Shown here one piece after another: positions 59,205 through 64,000 of a stretch of 64,000 bases of DNA. The stretch spans positions 62,001 to 126,000 of the forward strand of contig JAPZRF010000008.1 in NCBI GenBank assembly GCA_027531145.1, in the 5' to 3' direction. The first letter of the stretch is position 1, and each line of letters begins with the position of its first letter. The position numbers and the translations under genes are program-made. Under the pieces are notes generated by a model that was not told the DNA's origin, did no database searches, and saw only the letters and a program-made list of their open reading frames with translations. This DNA is from Brevundimonas sp. (lineage in GTDB: Bacteria > Pseudomonadota > Alphaproteobacteria > Caulobacterales > Caulobacteraceae).

Positions 59205-60518
59205 ATGAGCGATCTGTTCGAGGCGGCGGGGGTGGTCCCGCCCAAGGCTCCCTTGGCCGACCGGCTGCGGCCCCGCGCGCTGGAGGAGGTGGTCGGCCAG
59301 GACCATCTGCTCGGTGAGGGCGGCCCGATCCGTCGCATGGTTGAAGCCGGGCGGCTCGGCTCGATGATCCTGTGGGGGCCGCCGGGCACCGGCAAGACTA
59401 CCATCGCGCGGCTGCTGGCCCAGGCCGCGGGCTACCAGTTCCAGCAGATCTCGGCGGTCTTTTCCGGCGTCGCCGACCTGAAGAAGGCCTTCGAGACGGC
59501 CCGCGCCCGCCGCGCCGCCGGCCAGGCGACCTTGCTGTTCGTCGACGAGATCCACCGCTTCAACCGCGCCCAGCAGGATGGCTTCCTGCCGTTCGTGGAG
59601 GAGGGGACCATCACCCTCGTCGGGGCCACGACCGAGAACCCCTCGTTCGAGCTGAACGGCGCGCTGCTGTCGCGATCGCAGGTATTCGTGCTGCGCCGGC
59701 TCGACGACACGGCGCTCAATCAACTGTTGACGAAGGCCGAGGCGCACCTCGAGCGGTCCGCGCCGCTGACCCCGGAGGCGCGCCAGGCGCTGATCGCCAT
59801 GGCCGACGGGGACGGGCGCTATCTGCTGACCCTCGCCGAGGCGCTGTTCGACCTGAGCCCGGCCGGGGAGACGCTCGATCCGGCCAGGCTGGCGGCCCTG
59901 CTGCAGAAGCGCGCGCCCGCCTACGACAAGAGCCGCGAGGAGCACTACAATCTCATCTCGGCCCTGCATAAGTCGGTGCGCGGCTCGGATCCGGACGCGG
60001 CGCTCTACTGGCTGGCGCGCATGCTGCAGGGGGGCGAAGACCCGCTGTATCTGGCCCGCCGCATCGTGCGCATGGCGGTCGAGGACATCGGCGAGGCCGA
60101 CCCGCTGTCCATCCTCGTGGCCAATGCGGCAAAGGACACCTATGATTTCCTCGGCAGTCCCGAGGGCGAGCTGGCCCTGGCCCAGGCGGTTGTCCACCTG
60201 GCCACGGCGCCCAAGTCGGTCGGCGTCTACGAGGCGTACAAGGCCGCGGCCCGCGCCGCGCGCGAGACCGGCTCGCTGGCGCCGCCAGCCCACATCCGTA
60301 ACGCGCCGACGAAGCTGATGAGGGACCTCGGCTACGGCATGGGCTATCAGTACGACCCGGACACGCCGGAGGGCTTCTCCGGTGCCCACTACTTCCCCGA
60401 CGGGATGGAGCGCCGGACCTTCTACGCGCCGAAGGGGGAGGGGCACGAGGCGAAGATCCGCGAGCGGCTGGAGCGCTGGAGCGCCCTGCGCGCGCGCCGC
60501 GCCGCAGGGCGAGACTGA
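59205..60518 (+). CDS. rarA: Replication-associated recombination protein A
   Basis: 437 residues. AAA+ ATPase with Walker A GPPGTGKTT near 52 and Walker B LLFVDEIHRFNRAQQD near 108; PLADRLRPRALEEVVGQDHLLG at the start and GYKYDP-like GMGYQYDPDTPEGFSG near the end are RarA (MgsA) hallmarks. Acts at stalled replication forks. Follows the WYL regulator by 37 bp. Confidence 0.96.
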   Translation: MSDLFEAAGVVPPKAPLADRLRPRALEEVVGQDHLLGEGGPIRRMVEAGRLGSMILWGPPGTGKTTIARLLAQAAGYQFQQISAVFSGVADLKKAFETARARRAAGQATLLFVDEIHRFNRAQQDGFLPFVEEGTITLVGATTENPSFELNGALLSRSQVFVLRRLDDTALNQLLTKAEAHLERSAPLTPEARQALIAMADGDGRYLLTLAEALFDLSPAGETLDPARLAALLQKRAPAYDKSREEHYNLISALHKSVRGSDPDAALYWLARMLQGGEDPLYLARRIVRMAVEDIGEADPLSILVANAAKDTYDFLGSPEGELALAQAVVHLATAPKSVGVYEAYKAAARAARETGSLAPPAHIRNAPTKLMRDLGYGMGYQYDPDTPEGFSGAHYFPDGMERRTFYAPKGEGHEAKIRERLERWSALRARRAAGRD

Positions 60519-60585
60519 ACAGCGCTCATTGTCCCGGGGATCGCACAGGCGCATGCTGCCGTCCTGATCCTTGGGAGGGGACGAC

Positions 60586-61035
60586 ATGAGCACATCCATC
60601 GTGACCGGCGACACGGCGGGCAAGACGCCCTGGCACCTCTGGCTGGTCGGTGGCGTCGCGATGCTCTGGAACGCCTTCGGCGGCTTCGACTACATCATGA
60701 CCCAGACGCGCAACGCCGCTTATCTGGCGCAGTTCACAGCCGAGCAGCGCGCCTATTTCGAGAGCTATCCGGTCTGGATGGAGGCGGTCTGGGGGATCGG
60801 CGTCTGGGGCGCGGTGGCCGGCTCGCTTCTGCTGCTGCTGCGCCTGAAGTTGGCCTTCCACGCCTTCCTCGCCTCGCTGATCGCCTTCGCCATCAGTGTG
60901 GTGTACGGCCAGACCTCCGGCGGCAATGCGGTGATGGGATCGACCGGTCTGATCTTCAGTGCTGTGATCTTCCTGCTGGGGCTGGGCTTCGTCATGTACA
61001 GCCGCGCCATGCGCCGCAAGGGCGTGCTGCGCTGA
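60586..61035 (+). CDS. Hypothetical four-helix membrane protein
   Basis: 149 residues from ATG 60586 with GGGAGG 7-12 bases upstream. Four hydrophobic helices (about 19-38, 64-84, 88-104, 116-138). A short N-terminal tail and a basic C-terminus (RAMRRKGVLR). The segment WNAFGGFDYIMTQTRNAAYLAQFTAEQRAYF is shared by an uncharacterised membrane-protein family I recognise only by style. Function unknown. Confidence 0.7.
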   Translation: MSTSIVTGDTAGKTPWHLWLVGGVAMLWNAFGGFDYIMTQTRNAAYLAQFTAEQRAYFESYPVWMEAVWGIGVWGAVAGSLLLLLRLKLAFHAFLASLIAFAISVVYGQTSGGNAVMGSTGLIFSAVIFLLGLGFVMYSRAMRRKGVLR

Positions 61036-61074
61036 CGGGCTGACGGAACGGGCGGGGCCGGGTATGCACCGCGG

Positions 61075-61821
61075 GTGACCGCCCGCGCGCCCGTTCCGCT
61101 CTCGCCCGAAGACATCGCCGCCGTGCGGTCCTGGATCCTGCACGAGGACGCCCAGGTGCTGGTCCTGAACAAGCCCGCCGGCCTGTCCAGCCAGGGCGGC
61201 CGCATCCGCGCCCGCACCCTCGACGACCTGCTGTGGGCCTTCATGCGCTCCAACGGCAAGCGGCCGGAGCTGGTGCACCGGCTGGACCGCGACACCTCCG
61301 GCGTGATCCTCGCGGCGAAGACCAAGCCGGCTGCGGGCTTCCTGGGCAGGGCCATCCAGGCCCGCAAGCTGCAGAAGACCTATCTGGCCCTGGTCTCCGC
61401 AGCGCCAGAGCCGCAGGCCGGCCGCATCGACCTGTCGCTGCGGCGCGAGGAGATCGGCCGGGAGAGCTACATGCGGGTCGCGGCGGCTGACGCGCCCGGG
61501 GCCCAGGCGGCGACCAGCCTCTACACGACGCTCTCGGTCGACCCCCAAGGCGCGCTGGTCGAGCTCAGCCCCGTGACCGGCCGCATGCACCAGCTGCGGG
61601 TGCACTTCGCGGCGATCGGCCGGCCGCTGGTCGGCGACGCGCGCTATGGCGGGGCTCTGACCTTCGCCGGCCAGGCCGCGCCGCGGCTGATGCTGCACGC
61701 CGCGGCGCTGGACTTCCCGCACCCCGAAGGCGGCCGCCGCACCGTCGAGGCACCGCCACCCGACGACTTCGTCCGCCTGCTGGCCGCGGCGGGGCTGACG
61801 GGAACCGCCGCCGCCTCCTGA
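61075..61821 (+). CDS. RluA-family pseudouridine synthase
   Basis: 248 residues from GTG 61075. The catalytic motif HRLDRDTSG near 67-75 (Asp nucleophile) is preceded by VLNKPAGLSSQGG near 32. GRMHQLRVHFAAIGRPLVGDARYG near 166 is the second conserved block. It modifies uridine in rRNA or tRNA; there is no S4 domain in front. Which RluA, RluC or RluD-type target applies cannot be told. Confidence 0.93.
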   Translation: MTARAPVPLSPEDIAAVRSWILHEDAQVLVLNKPAGLSSQGGRIRARTLDDLLWAFMRSNGKRPELVHRLDRDTSGVILAAKTKPAAGFLGRAIQARKLQKTYLALVSAAPEPQAGRIDLSLRREEIGRESYMRVAAADAPGAQAATSLYTTLSVDPQGALVELSPVTGRMHQLRVHFAAIGRPLVGDARYGGALTFAGQAAPRLMLHAAALDFPHPEGGRRTVEAPPPDDFVRLLAAAGLTGTAAAS

Positions 61822-61847
61822 CGCCTGGCAAGGGAAGGGGCTTCGCC

Positions 61848-61970
61848 ATGCGCCCCGCCCTGATCGCCGTAACCGCCTCCCCTGCACTGTCCAGCTGCGC
61901 CAGCCTCGCGCCGTGTGGCCGAAGGCGTGGCTCGAGGGCCGGGATTTGTCGGGCAGCGCGAGGCCCATGA
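61848..61970 (+). pseudogene. Remnant of a small lipoprotein gene
   Basis: In the 198-bp gap 61822-62019 an ATG opens MRPALIAVTASPALSSCASLAP, a typical lipoprotein signal with lipobox LSSC. The frame then loses protein character and stops at 61970. A neighbouring frame (RRVAEGVARGPGFVGQREA) stays open to about 61999, suggesting an old frameshift. Evidence is slight. Confidence 0.3.
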
Positions 61971-62019
61971 TGCCCGCGAGGTGCTGCGCGCGCCCGGTGG
62001 CTGATCTATAGGGCGCGCC

Positions 62020-62763
62020 ATGACCGATCGCGCCCCGCCGTCCCGCTTCACCGAGTTCGCCCCCGACCGCCCGCGCCGCTTCTGGACCGCCGTCGACGTG
62101 GTCGCCCGCGACGCAGGCTTCGCCGTGACGCTGGACGACCGCGTCCCGAAGTCCCCGGCGGGGTCCGATCTCTTCCTCCCGACCGAGCCGCTGGCCCGCC
62201 TGTCGGCGGAGGAATGGGCCGCGGTGGGCGAACTGGTCGAGCCGGCCACCATGCCGGCGACCCGGCTGGCCTTCACCGCCATCGATCGCATCCCGGCGGT
62301 TCGGGCCGAGACGGCGGACGAGATCGCCGCCTGGGCCGGCTCCGACGCCCTCTGCTACCTCGCCGAGGGACCCTCAAGCCTGGTCGAGCGGCAGGCGCGC
62401 GAATGGGCTCCTTGGCGCGACTGGGCGGCGCGCGAGCTGGGCGTGACGCTGGTCCCGGCGGAGGGGATCGTGCACCGGGCCCAGGACGCGGCGGCGCTGG
62501 CGCGGGTGCGCGAGCTGGCGCTGGCGCTCGACGACTTCGGCCTCGCCGCCCTGGCCCTGGCCACGCCCCTGCTGGGCTCGGCGGTGCTGGCGCTGGCCCT
62601 GCAGCGCGGCGTCCTTGAGGCCGAGGCCGCTTTCGACCTCAGCCGGCTGGAGGAGGACCATCAGGAGCTGCAGTGGGGCGTCGATGCCGAAGCCGCCGAA
62701 CGCACCGCCGCCCGCCGCGCCGAGGCGGTCCTGCTGGGGCGGTGGTTCCGCGGGCTGGCGTAA
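62020..62763 (+). CDS. ATP12-family F1F0-ATPase assembly chaperone
   Basis: 247 residues. RRFWTAVDVVARDAGFAVTLDDRVPKSPAGSDLFLPTEPLA and EWAAVGELVEPATMPATRLAFTAID are the ATP12 core, with LCYLAEGPSSLVERQAREWAPW in the middle. ATP12 proteins bind the F1 alpha subunit during assembly; in alphaproteobacteria the gene is widespread. A family 2 palindromic element with a DUF559 gene starts 9 bp downstream. Confidence 0.93.
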   Translation: MTDRAPPSRFTEFAPDRPRRFWTAVDVVARDAGFAVTLDDRVPKSPAGSDLFLPTEPLARLSAEEWAAVGELVEPATMPATRLAFTAIDRIPAVRAETADEIAAWAGSDALCYLAEGPSSLVERQAREWAPWRDWAARELGVTLVPAEGIVHRAQDAAALARVRELALALDDFGLAALALATPLLGSAVLALALQRGVLEAEAAFDLSRLEEDHQELQWGVDAEAAERTAARRAEAVLLGRWFRGLA

Positions 62764-62772
62764 CGCCCCATT

Positions 62773-63252
62773 CCTCCCCCGCAGGGGGAGGGGGACCGCG
62801 AAGCGGTGGAGGGGGCTGACGCGCCGCCAGTTCAGGCCTAGCCTGCCCCCATGGAAGCGCCATCTCTCACGATTGAGCGTGCCCGCGCCCTGAGGCGTAG
62901 TCTGACGCTGCCCGAGGGACTGCTCTGGAGTGCCTTGAGGGGCCGGCGCCTTGGCGGGCTGAGGTTTCGTCGGCAGCATCCGATCGGTCCCTACATCCTC
63001 GATTTCTTTTGCAGCGACCTCGCACTCGCCGTCGAAGTCGATGGCTGGAGACATGACGATCCGGACCAGATCCGTCATGACCGGCGCCGGGATGCGTGGT
63101 TGAGCCAGAAGGGCGTGCATTTGCTGAGGATTCCTGCGCGGGATGTTCTGGCGGACCGCGGCGAGGTGCTCGATCGCATCCGTCGTGTCGCGGCGGCTTG
63201 CCCCCTCCACCGTCCTTCGGACGGTCCCCCTCCCCCAAAGGGGGAGGAATAA
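62773..63252 (+). mobile_element. Inverted-repeat element carrying a DUF559 gene (family 2, copy E)
   Basis: The left end 62773-62816 and right end 63200-63247 are inverted copies of one module: CCTCCCCC, a 3-base spacer, GGGGGAGGGGG, a small ACCG-type hairpin, GGTGGAGGGGGC. The DUF559 frame starts 34 bases inside the left end and its last ~17 codons run through the right end, stopping just outside. The same module pair occurs without a gene at 18399-18542. No target duplication is obvious. Mobility is inferred. Confidence 0.65.
62851..63252 (+). CDS. DUF559 (Vsr-like) domain protein inside palindromic element
   Basis: 133 residues. Textbook DUF559: IERARALRRSLTLPEGLLWSALRG, GLRFRRQHPIGPYILDFFC and AVEVDGWRHDDPDQIRHD, then LLRIPARDVLADRGEVLDRI. 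The putative catalytic Glu (LPEGLLW), Asp (YILDFF) and E-x-D (VEVDG) of this Vsr/PD-(D/E)XK-like fold are intact, and FRRQ is conserved. The C-terminal tail (PLHRPSDGPPPPKGEE) is encoded by the element's right repeat. It is a paralogue of the gene in the pnt operon, though divergent. Whether it nicks DNA, and where, is unknown. Confidence 0.9.
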   Translation: MEAPSLTIERARALRRSLTLPEGLLWSALRGRRLGGLRFRRQHPIGPYILDFFCSDLALAVEVDGWRHDDPDQIRHDRRRDAWLSQKGVHLLRIPARDVLADRGEVLDRIRRVAAACPLHRPSDGPPPPKGEE

Positions 63253-63312
63253 GGCGAGCGCCTTGCCACCGGCGGCGCCCCTCCTTAAGCCTCGCGGCAC
63301 AGGGAGACGCCC

Positions 63313-64000
63313 ATGCAAGACATCCTCGACCAGCTCGAAGCCCGCCGCGCGGCGGCGAAACTCGGCGGCGGCGAAAGGCGCATCGCCGCCCAGCACGCCA
63401 AGGGCAAGCTGACCGCGCGCGAACGCATCGCCGTGCTGCTGGACGAGGGCTCGTTCGAGGAAACCGACATGTTCGTGGAGCACCGCTGCACGGACTTCGG
63501 CATGGAGGCCCAGCGCATCCCGGGCGACGGGGTGGTCACCGGGCGCGGCACCATCGGCGGCCGGCTGGTCTATGTCTTCTCCAAGGATTTCACGGTCTTC
63601 GGCGGCTCCCTTTCGGGCGCGCACGCGGCCAAGATCGTCAAGATCCAGAAGATGGCCCTGACCAGCGGGGCGCCGATCATCGGCCTGTTCGACGCCGGCG
63701 GCGCCCGCATCCAGGAGGGGGTCGAGAGCCTCGCCGGCTACGCCGACATCTTCCTGCAGAACACCCTGGCCTCGGGCGTCATCCCCCAGATCAGCGTCAT
63801 CATGGGCCCCTGCGCCGGCGGCGACGTCTATTCCCCGGCCATCACCGACTTCATCTTCATGGTGAAGGACACCTCCTACATGTACGTCACCGGCCCGGAC
63901 GTGGTGAAGACGGTGACCAATGAGGTGGTCAGCCACGAGGACCTGGGCGGGGCCCGGGTGCACGCCGGCAAGTCGGGGGTGGCCGAGGGCGCCTTCGAGA
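63313..64000 (+). CDS. pccB: Acyl-CoA (probably propionyl-CoA) carboxylase beta subunit, 3' end outside window
   Basis: The first 229 residues. A carboxyltransferase of the biotin-dependent acyl-CoA carboxylases: [27 protein letters not shown] near 35, [25 protein letters not shown] near 90, [15 protein letters not shown] near 127, and [19 protein letters not shown] near 162. [12 protein letters not shown] fits propionyl-CoA carboxylase, which makes methylmalonyl-CoA. GGAG precedes the ATG. The rest and any alpha subunit lie outside. Confidence 0.9.
   Translation, partial: MQDILDQLEARRAAAKLGGGERRIAAQHAKGKLTARERIAVLLDEGSFEETDMFVEHRCTDFGMEAQRIPGDGVVTGRGTIGGRLVYVFSKDFTVFGGSLSGAHAAKIVKIQKMALTSGAPIIGLFDAGGARIQEGVESLAGYADIFLQNTLASGVIPQISVIMGPCAGGDVYSPAITDFIFMVKDTSYMYVTGPDVVKTVTNEVVSHEDLGGARVHAGKSGVAEGAFE

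Overview
The window is a GC-rich (roughly 70%) alphaproteobacterial chromosome segment. It is probably from the order Caulobacterales, most like Brevundimonas. The basis is a mix of what is visible (codon use, two TonB-dependent receptor loci, a split MetH, a three-part pnt transhydrogenase, an ATP12-type chaperone, a small aa3-oxidase subunit IV, a TacA-like sigma-54 activator) and inference; no rRNA or marker-gene comparison was possible. Most of the window is ordinary single-copy housekeeping DNA. I saw no rRNA, tRNA, CRISPR array, prophage or recognisable transposase.

Layout: 1-4417 holds the end of a pirin gene and two tandem paralogous TPR membrane-protein genes, the second cut short by a TGG-to-TAG change. 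4498-11758 holds aroC, a DnaJ-C-like gene, pdxH, a TetR regulator, udk, an AMP-forming acyl-CoA ligase, a DUF1499-like gene and an MBL hydrolase. 11823-14209 contains a small ORF, then two 5'-truncated genes joined head to head near 12480 (one the last third of a TonB-dependent receptor), then a small secreted protein. 14282-20489 is a methionine/one-carbon operon on the minus strand: ArsR-methyltransferase regulator, metF, metH (homocysteine half), metH (pterin/B12/activation half). It has a perfect 22-bp palindrome at its head, and GC-rich palindromic elements sit between or after its genes.

20530-23036 carries a dehydrogenase, a MazE/MazF-type toxin-antitoxin pair with a palindromic operator, and two broken genes in lower-GC DNA. 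23079-42380 is housekeeping: ettA, a DAACS transporter, gph, glmU, rpiA, gor, a kelch protein, a TonB receptor with a glycine-rich insert, tacA-like, DUF4153, pepF, a serine hydrolase and cox subunit IV. 42562-46718 is a pnt transhydrogenase operon into which a DUF559 nuclease-like gene and a palindromic element have been inserted. 46720-49762 is an accessory patch (alpha/beta hydrolase plus a frameshifted coupled gene, DUF4160-DUF2442 pair, DUF1801). 49795-63312 holds gatB/gatA/gatC, ruvX, pyrB plus a non-catalytic pyrC homologue, a WYL regulator, rarA, rluA-type synthase, ATP12, and a second DUF559 gene lying inside a 475-bp inverted-repeat element. The window ends in an acyl-CoA carboxylase beta subunit.

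The most interesting pattern is that both DUF559 (Vsr-like, PD-(D/E)XK-type) genes are physically tied to two families of GC-rich palindromic elements that also occur here without the gene. This looks like the relation between RAYT transposases and REP elements, but with a nuclease-fold protein. It is an inference from two loci and needs a genome-wide count.
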